A DNA stretch of 50,000 bases from Guillardia theta CCMP2712 (GCF_000315625.1 NW_005434624.1:51400-101399), one strand, 5' to 3'; positions 37,195 to 49,297 are shown, counted from the first letter of the stretch. Notes: generated from the sequence alone by a model not told the origin. Made by a program: numbers and translations.

Positions 37195-37776
37195 TTAGTA
37201 AACTGCCAGTATGACAGGGACTGTAGGTTAGCAGGATGGCTTGGAGCTCGTTGCTGCGAATCATCAGTGCATCTGCAGTGCATGATCTTTCGTAATGATA
37301 CCTGCCTGCGCGGAGACTCGTCGGAGGAGAAGAGGAGAGGGTACGGTATAGGAAGAAGTGCATGTAGCAGGGTGGAAGGTAAGGGCCAGGCTCAGATAAA
37401 GAGGATTTAGACCAGTGGCGACGTGCATATAAAGGCAAAATAAGGAGCTGCAGAACGTAACCAAATTTCGCTCAGACAGGACAAAAGCAGTGAGAAGATG
37501 GTAAGAGTCTTGATCTGAAAAGATATTTGCTGAGACGAGGGAATAGACAAGATTAAAGCTAAGCAGCGTTGAGGCATTTGATTTGAGCGCGTAAGGAGGC
37601 GTCGAAGACAATAAGAGAAACAAGAAGGCTAGTGTTCATGGAACGTGCTCAAAGAAAAACGACGTAGTTTGAGCAGAGGATCATGAATGTAGAGCTGCTT
37701 CACCCTTGCCTTGGGCAACCGTGTGTTTCTGTGCTGACCGTTACTTGCAAGTGAATCCAGGATCACAGGTATCCCC
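37195..37776. other. 5' flank of TRAPPC6, no other gene seen
   Basis: No domain-bearing frame. Open frames on the minus strand here run into the MITE and are not credible. Confidence 0.4.
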
Positions 37777-38656
37777 ATGAGCACGACGCCTGCAACCAAA
37801 CGCGAAGTAGCGGAGAGCAGTTTTGACCTTTTACATCATGCCATCGTCGACAAAATCTCCAGGTAATCCTGCAGAAAGTGTATCATGAACATTGATGGTT
37901 CGCGATCAGCTCAAACAGAAATCATCCAGAGAAAGACCTGGAGATGATTGGCTACACCGTGGGCCAAAAGCTGGTTGAACGCTATGTGAAGGAGAAGTGT
38001 GTCGCCCACAAGCTTGAACTTGGCTGATCGCCTTCGATAGGCCAATTCTTGAAAATGACCTGGCTGTTATTACCTTCCTTTGCAAGGATTTTTGGACGGA
38101 AGTATACGGGAAACAGGTTCTTCTACCTTGAAAGGATACCTTCGAGGGCAAAAGGCATGTTGTGAATCACCTGACAAGGATGTGGCAGATGGACAAATTG
38201 AGAACAAATCACAAAGGAGTTTTCGAGCTCCAGGTGCCTATTGCATCACCACCTCTCACTTTGTGAATGTGGACGAGTCTTAGGATCACAGATTCCGCGC
38301 GCTCCTGCGTGTATCAGCGGTGAGCGTCTGTTCACCTGACCAGGACAAGGGCGTTCATGCTGATGTGATTTGTTACACGATGTAGGGAAGTCAAGTCAAC
38401 TTGAGCGAGGCAGCGAAGAAGTGAATGAGAATGGTTGTGACATGAAGGGGATGATTGTCTTGGTTGCTGCAGGTACCTCATTCTGCCCTGTGGAATGATT
38501 CGAGGTTCTCTGTCCGCCTTGGGGCTTGAGGCTACAGGTAAGCAGTGATATCTCCTAGGGAGAACTTTGTTTTGATGAGGGGAGACAGTTAAAGCAGAGT
38601 CGTCGTCGCTTCCAGGTGTAATTTTTGTTGTACATGTGCATGAGTCTTCAAGGTAA
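37777..38656 (+). CDS. TRAPPC6: TRAPP complex subunit 6 (Trs33/BET3 family)
   Basis: TRAPPC6 is a core subunit of the TRAPP tether and Rab exchange complex in ER-Golgi traffic. Eight exons join in phase: 37777-37862, 37919-37996, 38041-38116, 38189-38233, 38284-38319, 38386-38420, 38473-38537 and 38589-38656, giving 162 residues, the usual family length. Family blocks in order: FDLLHHAIVDKI; EMIGYTVGQKLVERY; AVITFLCKDFWTEVYGKQMD; KLRTNHKGVFELQDHRF; YLILPCGMIRGSLSALGL; and the last block KAESSSLPGVIFVV. CKDFW and RTNHKG are the most diagnostic. Exons 4-6 are only 45, 36 and 35 nt. Its 3' end faces VTC1, 414 bp away. Confidence 0.92.
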
Positions 38657-39070
38657 GATGTTCCCTTTCCATCATTCATCTGCCACACGAGAGTTTATTT
38701 CCTTTCTAAAATGGATGTGAAAGGAGGGCGAAGTGATGGGATCAAATCTGGATTATTTTTTCTTGGCTGTCACAGTGCTACATCTTGACAAGTGTTGTCA
38801 CGCAAGAAGATGAAAGTTACAAAATCACAGTTTAAAAAATCTAACACAATGGAGAATTCGTCTGCGTTTACAACAAGAGAAGCTGGTTCGCTCACTGGTA
38901 TCGAACGAACCTCATTCTCAGTGTTGCTCTGGTCCTCATATCATTCTTGATGCCTCAAACATAGCACTGGTCTTCTTCCGCTATCCAACTCACATCTGTT
39001 GTAGTCAGTCACTCTCCCCGTTCGCACATCAGCACAGCTCCCTCACCCTAAATATCCACCTGCACCTGGT
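38657..39070. other. Convergent 3' intergenic region, no gene seen
   Basis: AT-richer than its flanks, with a taaaaaatc-type stretch near 38830 that may serve polyadenylation. Nothing else supported. Confidence 0.4.
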
Positions 39071-39624
39071 TCATGATTGTATGGGAATCGAAGCAGTGAA
39101 CAGGATCGTGATCAGGGTAACCAGCAGCACGCCAGAAAGCGCCTGGGGCACATCCATCACTCTACAGCATGTCATCACATCAGACATTGCACCAGCGGCC
39201 CGTAAGGCTCGTCGACATACGCAGCATATGCTCCGGGCTCAATGGAACGAATGTTTCTCCTCCTCCAGAAGAACGTGTACACTGCAAGCGATCAACCAGC
39301 AAATTCGTCAAGACTCCGCTTAACCCCAGAATCAGAGATGCATCTTACTTGCATAGAGAGAGAAGACAATCGAGCAGAGCACGAGAACAGTAGAAACTAC
39401 AAGCATGGACGATCGATGCGCTCCCGGGGCATCTCGTCCACTGACAGCTGAGATCAAGGATGACACCGACCCCAGGGTAACACCCCTGCCACTCCCTGTC
39501 AAGACGAGCCCGACACCCTCCCATCCCATCAAACTTACATGTGCAGCCAGTGAATGTAATTTCGCTCGTTCGCAAAGAAGTCCTTGTGCAGTCGCATGGC
39601 GGGCGGCAGGGAACTGTCCGACAT
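39071..39624 (-). CDS. VTC1: VTC1-like vacuolar transporter chaperone subunit (DUF202)
   Basis: VTC1 is the small three-helix membrane subunit of the polyphosphate polymerase complex of vacuoles and acidocalcisomes. Exons 39624-39539, 39485-39349, 39281-39193 and 39142-39071 join in phase and give 127 residues, the length of yeast Vtc1. Features: the family motif KDFFANERNYIHWLH at about 14-28, a second hydrophobic helix SMLVVSTVLVLCSIVFSLY, the basic loop FFWRRRNIRSIEPGAYAAYV, DEPYGP just before the last helix, then LSGVLLVTLITILFTAS. There is no SPX or catalytic tunnel domain, so it must act with VTC4-type partners elsewhere. The second intron region removes the phase conflict with nearby frames. 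The ATG lies right after a cag, so a 5' UTR intron is possible. Confidence 0.9.
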
Positions 39625-41011
39625 CTGCCGAGCAAGCTCACCCACGACTCACCCACGACCTTGATCGAGTTTGAATGGGAGCAGCAAGAAAAGGAGACGA
39701 GAGAAGGTCACCGAATGTAGACAGACACTTGTAGCATTGCAACGATGCTAATTCAATGAAATCCTTTCTCAACTCTGCACTACTCTGGTCTGCAACCCTC
39801 ACATTCACATGCGCCTGTCTGCAATGTTCTGTCTGTCTCTCTTGCTTGAGAGCAAAGGTGAGTAATAGTGTACGGCATGTCAAGACGATGCTCATCCGAT
39901 TTGGCCGCACCCTCTTTGGTTTCCGAACGCGCGTTTGTCTGCTCTTTCTAATGTCATCCAGCCCCAACCTATTCGACAATCCTCTCCTCCTCCTCACCTG
40001 TCTCCCTCCGAACCCGCCCGCCCCCTACGCCCCCTTGCCTCATGTCTCTCCCCTCGTCTTTATCCTGCATTCTCTAGCATTTCAGGTCGCCTGCTGCCTC
40101 TCCTCGTCTCTTGCTCCTCCGCATTCCCTCCCTTTCCCTCCCATTCTGCCATCTTGCTCTGCCTCGATAGCATAGGGGACTCAAAGGGGTGGGGGTTGCA
40201 AGTGAACGGGTAGTATCTATAGCCAAAGGGGTACAATCATCAGAAATTTTGGGGGTGGGGTATCAAATCCCCTGCTAGATAGTAGGGGGTGTACTGCCAT
40301 ATAAATTTCGACTCTATTGTAATATTATACTGTAAATTTCAATTTGAAAGACACATATCGAAAAGAATTTGAGGGTGGACTTGCACAACGCCCGCTCGTG
40401 TAAGCCATTTATTGGTTAAATGTCTAATCAAAATAAGACATAAAATGTTAAAATAACATATTAACAGACTAAAGCAACACTACGCCCCTTGGATGGCGCG
40501 GCGCCGCCCGGCACCGTAACTGGAGTTAAAAAGTTCGACGGATTTCTGCCTTTTCTCTTTGAAGTTTGACAATGATCTGCCGGGCGGCCGGCGGCGCCGG
40601 GCGGCACTGAGCCGGCCCCTCGGTCACCTCACGGTTGCGCTCAGCTTGTATAGGCTTGCGGATCGCTCGGCAAACAAGGGAACGGCCGGGCCGCGGGCTG
40701 CGGCTGGACGCCGGGCCCTGAGCCGCCGGCAGTGGGCCGCCGCCGCGCCGCGGGCGACCGTCGGACGGTCACGCGGGCCGCCCCGTGATGGTTTGAGTAA
40801 AACTTCCGGGAGCTCACTGAGACTCTGAGAGGCGGAACCTCACGGAGTCCCGAGTCGCCGGGCCTTCGGCGGCGAGCTGGAGTCAGTTCCGGCGGGCCAT
40901 GAGCCTGTGAGTCTAGGCTGAGCGCCGGTCAACGGTGCAAGTGCCCAGAGAGTTTATTTAGTCAAGTGTAGCTTGGGTGGTAGCTTGGCGATCGATTCTT
41001 TCATCCCCCGC
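39625..41011. other. Intergenic with AT-rich patch and GC-rich island
   Basis: 40180-40300 has ggggtgggg-type runs, 40300-40480 is AT-rich, and 40555-40935 is a GC-rich island with cgccgggcggc words as at 4515 and 36060. The weak hydrophobic frame at 39756-40175 has no family signal. No gene supported. Confidence 0.45.
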
Positions 41012-42677
41012 CTACACGATGCAAGTCAACGACCGTGGACGAGAGTTGCTGACAAACGTCACTGACCATGGATCCATGAAGGGCCGTCGCTCTCTCGCCA
41101 TGAATGAAGCTAGAAATTCCTCCTTCTCTCTCGTCATCTTGCCCTTGAAGTAAGCTCGCCAGCCGACGTGCCTCGAGCACCCCTCTCCCCTCTTCTCCTG
41201 CACCATGCTTGCCGTCGGTGTGACGACGCACAATCTTTCACTCCCATCCACGTCCTTCTCGATCCACATCGGAGCCTCGAACTTCTCCTTGAGGATATTT
41301 ACGCACGTCTGAGGACAGGCCTACATCACAAGCAGCTGCAGCTTTCAGTAGTCACCTTAAACTGCTCGATGTTGAGCGTGCTCTTGTCCCCGGAGCTCGT
41401 TTCTGTTCTTCTCGATGCCAACTTGAACGCCATGGCGGCTGCTGACTTGCTGAGCCTCTCAGCCTGCTGATCCTGATGGCTCAGCACTGCCAGCGTCCCC
41501 AGCCCTCCGAGCTTCTTCTGCACCTGCTCGTCCTGCGACAGCCAGAACTCTTCAGGGGGCAGGAGGCCACCAGTGTTTCTGAGGAGCGCAAAGAAGGAGA
41601 CTAGGCTCATGCCCTCATGGGATGAGTTCAACCTGTTGGGCTCCGCGAAGTGTCTGCCTTCCGCAAAATACTTGAAATGGTCTTGGAGGGGGAATCGGAG
41701 CACGTAGGTAGCTCCCATGCTCAACCTCTCGCGGTTTCCAGCTTCGTCCACTTGAAACTTCCGGTGCGGGAGCGACGCAGGGAGCGGGTTGAGCATGTCG
41801 TGGCTGCGGTGGGAGGGCTCTTGGGGGACAACATGGAAGATCCGCTCCTCGGCCCCACCTGGTTTGAACGAGAGCTTCGTCACACCCTTGACGACCTGAT
41901 GCCCGAGCAGGGAGGGGGGAGCGCTCTCCGGTCGTCTGAGGAAGTGATGCAGGTCCTCGTGCTGCATGCTGTTCGGCCTCATCAGACAGCGGATACACAG
42001 GAGGCATGAGACTTGCCTCCTCGCCTTCTCGTCGCTATCGACGGAGCTCTCGCTCGTCTCAGGTGACTTGGCAGCGTCTGCTTAGCAGCTCAACAAGATG
42101 CGGTGAAGGAGGAGGATGATTCAGAACAGAGAAGAAAAGAGGAGACACCTTTCTTGTGCTGCCCTGATGACAGGCGACTCCTAGAGCATCTGACATGCTG
42201 GTCACTCCTCGCTCAGGGACGCAGGTTAGCTCACAGTTTGAGCTTGCGCGAGGCCGTGTATGAGGTCGATTTAGACAGGAAAGGAATGTAGTCGGACGAT
42301 GCTTCAGGACCAAGGGGGTACCCCTCTGCCGATCGACAACGTCGGAAGAGATCAACGACAGAGCCAGGTCGCTTCCTAGCGTTCTCAATGTCTCGCTTGA
42401 CCTCCAAGATCTTCTGCTCAATCATCTCAAGCTCGCTACGTGGAGGCGCGAGCTTCAACACAATCAGGGCATGTCAGGTCAGCACACAACCACCTTGTCT
42501 TTGTCCAGCATTAGGGCCTCGCTAGGATCCCACGACACTTCCTCCGCATCCTTTTGCATCGACCAAGGTTCACCGTTGAGGATCTTGAGTTGGCGTTGAA
42601 GCCGGTGCAACGTCTGCCTCAGCCTGTTGCATGTTTCAGCACCTCGCGATGTCAGGGGTGAAAACCCTCTCGTTCAT
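41012..42677 (-). CDS. Unknown 476-residue protein, six exons
   Basis: I do not recognise a family. Exons 42677-42643, 42623-42494, 42452-42235, 42197-42149, 42057-41356 and 41308-41012 keep phase throughout. The N-terminal part is coiled-coil-like (LRQTLHRLQRQLKILNGEPW, ELEMIEQKILEVKRDIENA), followed by polar sequence, then a globular-looking section with YVLRFPLQDHFKYFAEG and FFALLRNTGGLLPPEEFW, and a basic C-terminus ending SRPRSLTCIV. No signal peptide or membrane helix is seen. The first junction needs an intron of only 19 nt (42624-42642); without it the frame stops at once, and the start would have to lie in another exon. The 37-nt third intron is also very short. Because phases agree over five junctions, the exon chain from 42623 is firmer than exon 1. 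Confidence 0.6.
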
Positions 42678-43229
42678 CGAGTTTTCGTCACTGCCTTGCT
42701 CTCTGTCACTTGCTTGCTCTCTCCATCTCGTTTCCGTCTCCTCTCTCAAGCTCAGACTTTCGCTCGCTCGCTCGCTCCCTCGCTCCCTCTCGCTTCACCT
42801 CTCTATGTTTGTTGCCGGCGGACGATATTTCATCGCCATGTCTTGTGACTATCAAGTACCCCACTCCTTCTACGAGGTCACTTCATTCACCCCACCCCCC
42901 TTTTCAGGTTTTTACTACCCCGTAATTATATATAGAGAACGAGCAACTTCACTACCCCACCCTAAGAGGTTCGATCAAACGGCTGTCAAGCCAGTAAAAT
43001 GAAACTGGAAGATGCGACGGAGGGGAAGGAGATGGAGTGCGAGAGGAAGCGGATGGGGAACAGGGAGGGAGCGAAGGAGGAGGAGAAGGAGACTCAGAGG
43101 AGGAGCAAGTGGGCAGATTAGCAATGGATGGGATGGCGCTAGGCCATTCAGATAGCAACAAAAAGTCATGGAGGGTTGACGAGAACTAGTAGCTACAAGA
43201 GCGGAAATGGAAGAAGACTGGAAGAGGTA
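42678..43229. other. Intergenic with (GCTC/CCTC)n repeat
   Basis: 42756-42792 is a gctc/ccct tetranucleotide run. 42885-42965 contains accccac runs like the other C-rich tracts. No gene seen. Confidence 0.45.
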
Positions 43230-43363
43230 TCAGAGGACGAGAACTGTTGAACTAGATGGTACGGATATTGAGGAATGCAAACCCAACTGATCATGTGCGT
43301 GAAAGATCCTCTTCTGGTTATCAAATCTCTTGCATTCAGTGTGAAATGTGATCCTAAACCGAC

Positions 43364-43544
43364 CTGAATCGTTCGCAGCAAACCACCGACATGACAGCTG
43401 TGTGATTGTAGCGAAGTCTCCAGCATGCTGGAAGGGAGCAAAGAGAGTGGAGAAGAGCTGTTGGAGGACGAGGGCCTGCATGATTGGAGGAGCTTCTCGG
43501 ACTCCCAGGGGTTTGACATCCTCAGAGTCGATAGTAGTGCTCAT
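43364..43544 (-). CDS. Possible F-box-like N-terminal exon (weak)
   Basis: ATG 43544 opens a frame containing ALVLQQLFSTLFAPFQHA and DFATITQLSCRWFAA, which has the L...L...S..W rhythm of an F-box, ending at a GT donor after base 43364. I could not place the next exon with confidence. The opposite strand is also open and low-complexity (Gln/His runs), so this may be chance. Confidence 0.25.
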
Positions 43545-44029
43545 GGTGAGGAGGTCGAGGAGGTCGAGGAATGGAAGCAGCAGCAGCAGCATCATCATCA
43601 TCATCATCATCATCAGCAGCAGCAAGAGCAGGAGGCAAGCGCTGTGGTTCGAAGACCACAAGAGCGACCGAGGAAGCATCTCCGGCAAGTGCGAATGCAG
43701 CAAGTCTCCTTGTCTCCTCGCGGAGTTCAGCACATCCGGCGGGGCAACGTGCATGCGCGAGGACGAGGAAGGCTGGGAACGAAGGCTGGTCAAAGGTCAG
43801 CGAGGACAGCAGGGCTTGAAGAGGTAGAGCGTCGCTTCGGAGCTGACGATCGACGGTCCCTCCCTCCCCCTACCTTGCTGTTGGTGATGTAGCAGTGTCA
43901 GATGCTCGAGGAGAGAGGTCGAGATTGTCGACCTGCTCGGCTCTTGCCTGAGCTCCTGCTTGACTCCTGCTGGACCTGCAGCGCTGCCAACCATCAGGTC
44001 AGACACGAGAGGGAGGGGAAGGGAAGGGC

Positions 44030-44031
<2 letters not shown>

Positions 44032-44090
<59 letters not shown>

Positions 44091-44256
44091 GTGGAGGTGT
44101 GATGCCGATATGACACTGATGATGACGCTGATGATGGAGATGATGATCATGATGATGGGAGATGATGATGATGATGATGGAGATGATGATGATGATGGAA
44201 ATGATGATGATGGAAATGATGATGATGCCAATGATGATGATGGAAATGATGATGAC

Positions 44257-44312
<56 letters not shown>

Positions 44313-44390
44313 GGAGGAGGAGGAGGTGGAGGAGGAGGAGGAGGAGGTGGTGGTGGTGGTGGTGGTGGTGGAGGAGGAGGTGGTGGAGAA
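44032..44390 (+). repeat. (GAT)n then (GAG/GTG)n triplet repeat
   Basis: Long gat runs to about 44308, then gaggag, then gtg. Asp, Met, Ser, His and Glu/Val homopolymer frames on both strands are products of this repeat. Confidence 0.9.
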
Positions 44391-44654
44391 TTGGGCATGC
44401 AGAGCATTAGAAGTTTTACGGCAAGGGAGAGAGTTGTTGACGGGTTGGGGGAGGTAGCGGGAGTGAAGAGGAGAATCGAGACAGTGATGTTGGATAAGCC
44501 CCAGGCTTGGTGTCATTCTCTCGAGCAAGAGCACAAGTCTGCACAAGATGGGGAAGGGTACTCCTCGCATGGAGGCGCGTCAGTCAGACAGGAACGTGCC
44601 TCCTCTTGATTGGGTCTGACCTCCTGCTCATTGCTGTGCCACTTGCTGACCAGG

Positions 44655-44969
44655 ATGGCGGCAAAGGTGCGCAGCAGCTGCCTGAACGCCATCTATGAGT
44701 TTGAGAGGGAAGGAGGAGGAGGGTTGCGGAGCGGGAGGTACGTCACGAAGCAGGTTGAGGAGCAGATGCGAGCCATCACGCGGAGGAAGACGCCTCCCCC
44801 AGGCGTGAAGGACAAGGTAGAGGTGGAGGGGACCGAGGAGGAGACGATGACGCTAAAGCAGCGGCTGAGCGCGATGACGGGGGTACCATGGGAGCTGATG
44901 AAGATGAAGAACACCAGCAGCAGCAAGGCAGGACGCGAGGGAAGGCAATTTTCATCAGAAAATTTATGA
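44655..44969 (+). CDS. Hypothetical basic/acidic small protein (weak)
   Basis: 104 codons from ATG 44655, directly after a cag that could be a splice acceptor. It reads NAIYEFEREGGG, YVTKQVEEQMRAITRR, TLKQRLSAMTGVPWELMKM. Non-repetitive composition makes it better than its neighbours, but I recognise no family, and upstream exons are unclear. It ends 119 bp before the 3' end of the transketolase gene. Confidence 0.35.
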   Translation: MAAKVRSSCLNAIYEFEREGGGGLRSGRYVTKQVEEQMRAITRRKTPPPGVKDKVEVEGTEEETMTLKQRLSAMTGVPWELMKMKNTSSSKAGREGRQFSSENL

Positions 44970-45087
44970 AATGAAGATACGAGGAGAGGTGGGCTAGGGT
45001 GAAACATCTACGTCCGAGGAGGCAGTCCATGCGGACAAGCACTCTTACTTGCTAGGTCATGTCAATAGCTTACACGAGACGTCAAGC

Positions 45088-47392
45088 TCAGATCATGCTC
45101 TTCGCCTGCTCCACGATCAATTGCTCCTCCTCCTCCTCCTCCTCCTCCTCTCACCTTCGCTAGGATGGAGTCCGCATCATATCCCTGGTGGTACGCATGC
45201 TCCCACAATCCACCGCAGCCCTGTCAGTCAAGTCACTAACATCTTCCAACGAGGGGACCAAGGTAGGGGGAGGGAGAGGCAGCGTTGGGGGAGGTACGAG
45301 AGGCAAGAGAGGTCGAGCACGGGAGGAGGGAGAAGAGGGAGGGAGGAGGGAAACGTCACCTCGCGAGTGGAGCCGATGTAGCCGTACTTGGGCGAGAGGC
45401 CTCGCTCGAGCAACCAGGTGCCGAAGCGAACGCCAAGGCCAGTCTTGCGGTTGAGAGGCTCGACGACGAGGACGAAGCCGGTCTTTCCGATGAGCTGCAT
45501 GCACTCGTCGTCCACCACGTTGAGCGTGCACTTGTTGATCAGACCCACGTCCACTCCCTCCGCCCTCAGACGCTCCACCGCGTCCAAGCTGCGGTACAGC
45601 GAGTCACCGTACGACACGATGTATCCCTTGGTTCCCTTGCGGATCACGTCATCCTTGCCGGGCACGAACGTGTAGCCCTCTCCAAACATCTCCTTGCCCT
45701 GCTCGTCCTGGATCGCCGGCAGCTTGGAGCGAGTGGTGAAGATGCAGCGGATGCCATGATCCCAGAACACAGCCGGAACCACCTTGAGCAGCTGGTGGTA
45801 GTCAGCTGGGAAGTAGAGCCTGGTGGTCTCGTGCTCGTCGAGCCCGTTGTCCGCAAAGAAGTTGTTGAGGCCGTAGTGGCAGGAGTTGTCCGCCATGTCG
45901 TCGACGCCGCTGTGCGAGAAGTGGCAGAGGACGTTGGAGTGGTTGAGCCTCGCCATGGTCATCTCCGACACGCACATCTCGAGGAAGGCAGCGAACGTCG
46001 AGAAGATCGCCTGCTTGCTCTTGTCCATGCCGAACCCGGCGGCGGCCTGGAAGTTTCCGCGCTCCATGATGCCCGACTGGACGAAAATGTCGGGGAACTG
46101 CTGGTGGATCACCTTGAGCCCCGTCGAGCCCTCCAGGTCCGAGTCGATGCACATCACTTTCTGCTTCCTCTCCTCTGGCGACATCGCCGCAAGGATCTTG
46201 CACACCTGAGCCCTTTCGTCACTACCTCCGCTCCTCCTCCTCCTCCTCCTCCTCCTCCTCTCACCGCATTTCCAAACTCCGCGCGGTTGGCCCCTACGGA
46301 CGATCCCTGAGTTCCCATGTAGGTCCCGGCCCTGGGGTCCTTCTCGGCCTTGGTGGCAGGGCCCTGGAGCCACTGGACCGCCTCCTTGTAGCCCTTCTTC
46401 TCGAGGTACGTGATGGCCTTGGCGACGGCGATGGCGTCATGCCCGTGGCAGGTTCCCTCCACTCCCTCCACGCCAGGGCACATCTTGCGCTTGGCCACGA
46501 CGGCGACGGGCCCATCCTTGAGTACCGCAGCTCTCATCGCCTTGTACAGCGCGTCCAGGTCCTCCCCGTCACAGACAGCGCAGGTCATGCCATGGCCCTC
46601 CAGCGTCTTCTCCACGTTGTAGCCCTTGAGGTAGTCCTGCGGATGTCCGGCGATCGTCACGTTGTTGTCGTCGACGATGAGCTGCCGGTCTAGTCAGTCT
46701 CGTCTCCGCACCCCCGGGGCCTCACCTTGACGTTGATGTCCCTTGCTGCCGCCAACCTCGCTGCCTCAGCGTCGTTGCCCTCCTGCTGCGCTCCGTCCGA
46801 CGCCAGGCACCACACGATCTTGTCGGGGTTCGCCATGCCAACTCCGTTGACCATGGGCCACATCTGCCCAAGCCTTCCCGAGCTGAACTTGACGCCGGGG
46901 GTGCAGTGAAGCTCTGGATGGCCGGGGAGACCCGCGTGACCGACGCGGTACTTCTTGAGGTGAGCAAAGGTGACATGCCCGTCGAGCGCTGAGAGCAGAT
47001 ACTGCGTGGCGACGCGATGACCGGCCTCATCGAAGTAGATGGGGACGAACTTGTCCGGCCTGTTGGGAATAACTGACGTGTCAGAACTTCACCGGGATCT
47101 GGAAGGATGCGGGAGGGAGGGAAGGATGCCAGAGGTCGGGTGCGGCGACTTGCCTGGCATTGAAGAAGGACCGCAGGAGCATAACTTCGGGCATGGTGTC
47201 AAACGCTCCTCCCGTGTGGCCTCCGTACCCTGAAGCGGACCCGCAGGCAGTGAAGAAGATGACAGCGTCGCGGCAGAGCTCGATGTTGGCGAGGATGTCA
47301 GCCTTGATATCTGCTGGGATGCTCTCGTGCTGCCAAGGGTCGAGCTTGACCTCCTTGAACTTGCTCATGTCAATTTCGAAGCCTTCAGTCAT
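45088..47392 (-). CDS. Transketolase-like ThDP enzyme
   Basis: Transketolase moves two-carbon ketol units in the pentose phosphate and Calvin cycles using thiamine diphosphate. Six exons join in phase: 47392-47154, 47059-46726, 46681-46265, 46205-45360, 45220-45155 and 45105-45088, giving 639 residues. Visible blocks: GYGGHTGGAFDTMPE near residue 60; GLPGHPELHCTPGVKFSSG with GRLGQMWPMVNG; the ThDP motif region CLASDGAQQEGNDAEAARLA (GDG replaced by SDG) followed by LIVDDNNVTIAG; the pyrimidine domain with SGIMERGNFQAAAGFGM; and a C-terminal domain with VGLINKCTLNVVDD. The order matches transketolase, but the active-site wording is divergent, so the substrate should not be assumed. No clear transit peptide, so cytosolic by default. 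Intron 1 has a GC donor. Confidence 0.85.
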
Positions 47393-49297
47393 CTTGTCGG
47401 TTCTGGACCAGCTCTCACTCAGCAACTTCCTCTCTCCCCACAACCTTGAGGTACCTTGCGATGGGGGGGGGATCAACAAGATGTCTCTAGTAGGCAAGAG
47501 GTCTCGGAGCCTGCAGACATCATGAGAATCGGCAAATTGGTCTCAGAAGCACTTCAAGACAAGGAGGTTGAGACTGGTACACACTACGCCTCCTTCACCT
47601 CCCATCCATACTTGCTTACATCATCCTTCATCCTCTCACCGGGCACTACCAGGTCAACGAGCTTCCTTGTCATCCTCCTTCCATTAATCTCCATTCAGTC
47701 GCCTCCTCATCACTCTCCTTCGAGATCACGCTCCTCCCTGCCTCCCAACTGACTCGACTACGTATGTAAACCGCAATCGTATCCCCCTTGTTGTATGCTC
47801 CTGTCCCAACCAACTGCCATCCTGTCTCAGATCTAACAGTGTATCTAGACACGTTCTACCTTTCCAAACACCCGTGAGATCAATCCTCACCGTGCCTTAA
47901 TCATGAACACATCGAGAATATGAAAGGAGATGGTAGTCCACGATTCTCTTCAGACTCTCTCCAGGACCTTCTCAGGTTATCCATGGCTGTTATCTCCATC
48001 CTAATGCTCATCTACAATCACTTTCGTCTTTCTCTTCTTTGCATTTCCTACTCTGACTTTATCTATCAATCCACTCAATCTCTCCCGCACACGCCTTCCA
48101 CATTCCCAATGTCTTTTGATTCTTCGTTCCACGTCTCTGATGTCTTCTCTTCTGATTCTCTTGGAAGGCGAATCTCAACTGCAATCCTCCGCTATATTCT
48201 ACCTTCCCTCTCCCTCTCCCTCTCCCTCTCCTCCTCCTCCTCCTCCTCCTCCTCCTCCTCTTCCACTCTCATCGCATTTCTCTTTTTTGCATCATCGCAC
48301 TGCACTCGTGCGACCCCTACGGGTGCCAACCCTACCCCTTGTGTTCACATACCCACACTGTTGACATCAGACCCCCCCACATTTATGTCCATTATGATTT
48401 CCATAGGAAATGGCTCATTTTGTACGCTGCAAAGGACCGGTGTATTTCCATATGTCAGGGATATACCCCTGAAATCATAAGATGACCCCTGTGTTCATAC
48501 ACCCCTACCCCGTTCTACATGTCTCTCTTTTCATAGGAGGCCGAGAGAAGAGGTGTTAGCAAGCTAGGGTAGGGGTATTAAAGTACCGGTACTTATACAT
48601 AAATATTGACCACAGAATACCGGGTACACCAAATTTTCAGGGGGTACCATGCCCCGAGTGGTAGCAAGGGAAATGACCCTGTGGAGGCGTATAGGGCCCA
48701 GGGATGGTAGGGGTTGGAAAGATGGAAAAAGAAGGGTAGGGGGTAGGAAGTAAAGGGGCATGGAGTACCACGGGTGGTGTATATCTGACATGAAAAGGGG
48801 GTGGGTGTACACAGTCAGGAATGATTTGTTTGTAGGTGTGAGTACCTGCAAGAAGTACGTTATAGTCAAAGGGTAGGGTAAAAGGTAGTTCATGGACGGG
48901 TAGGGGCGACCCAGAAACACGTGTAAGTGGGGTGGGTTCCAATTTTCTGAGGGTAGGGTTATTTTCATGGGGTGGGTCTCCGGAAATAGAGACATGAGGG
49001 TAGTCACTCGGAGACTCCCGAGCCGGCCCGGGCCCGGAGCCGTCAACTTAGTTAAGTAAAAGGTTTAGTTACTCCACAAAAGTTTTCACTCCTTGCAAAC
49101 TTGAGATTGGAATTGGTATGGAGGAGGAGGAGGAGGAGGAGGAGGAGGAGGAGGAGGAGGAGGAGGAGGAGGAGGAGGAGGAGGAGGAGGAGGAGGATAC
49201 AAACTGAGGGGAAGGAGAACCTCTTCATGCACAGAGGGTTCGTCTCTTACGTCGCAACCGCAGGTTTAATGACTTAGCGCAACGTGGTAGACCGACC
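47393..49297. other. 1.9-kb intergenic region, no gene
   Basis: 48211-48260 is a (ctctcc)/(tcc)n run. 48290-49000 is full of acccctac / ggggtaggg runs and short AT-rich words. 49019-49042 holds a fragment of the GC-rich island vocabulary (ccggcccgggcccgg). No RNA gene or coding exon recognised. Confidence 0.5.
49120..49197 (+). repeat. (GGA)n triplet repeat
   Basis: About 26 pure gag/gga units, 100 bp before the start codon of the next gene. Confidence 0.95.

Noticed and set aside
39756-40175. Possible secreted protein on the plus strand
   Set aside because: Pyrimidine-rich composition, no splice-consistent partner exon, no motif.
43797-44570. 257-codon minus-strand Ser-rich frame and plus-strand Asp-rich frame
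   Set aside because: Products of the GAT/GAG repeats.
45285-46310. 341-codon plus-strand frame
   Set aside because: Antisense to the well-supported transketolase exon 4; no family signal.
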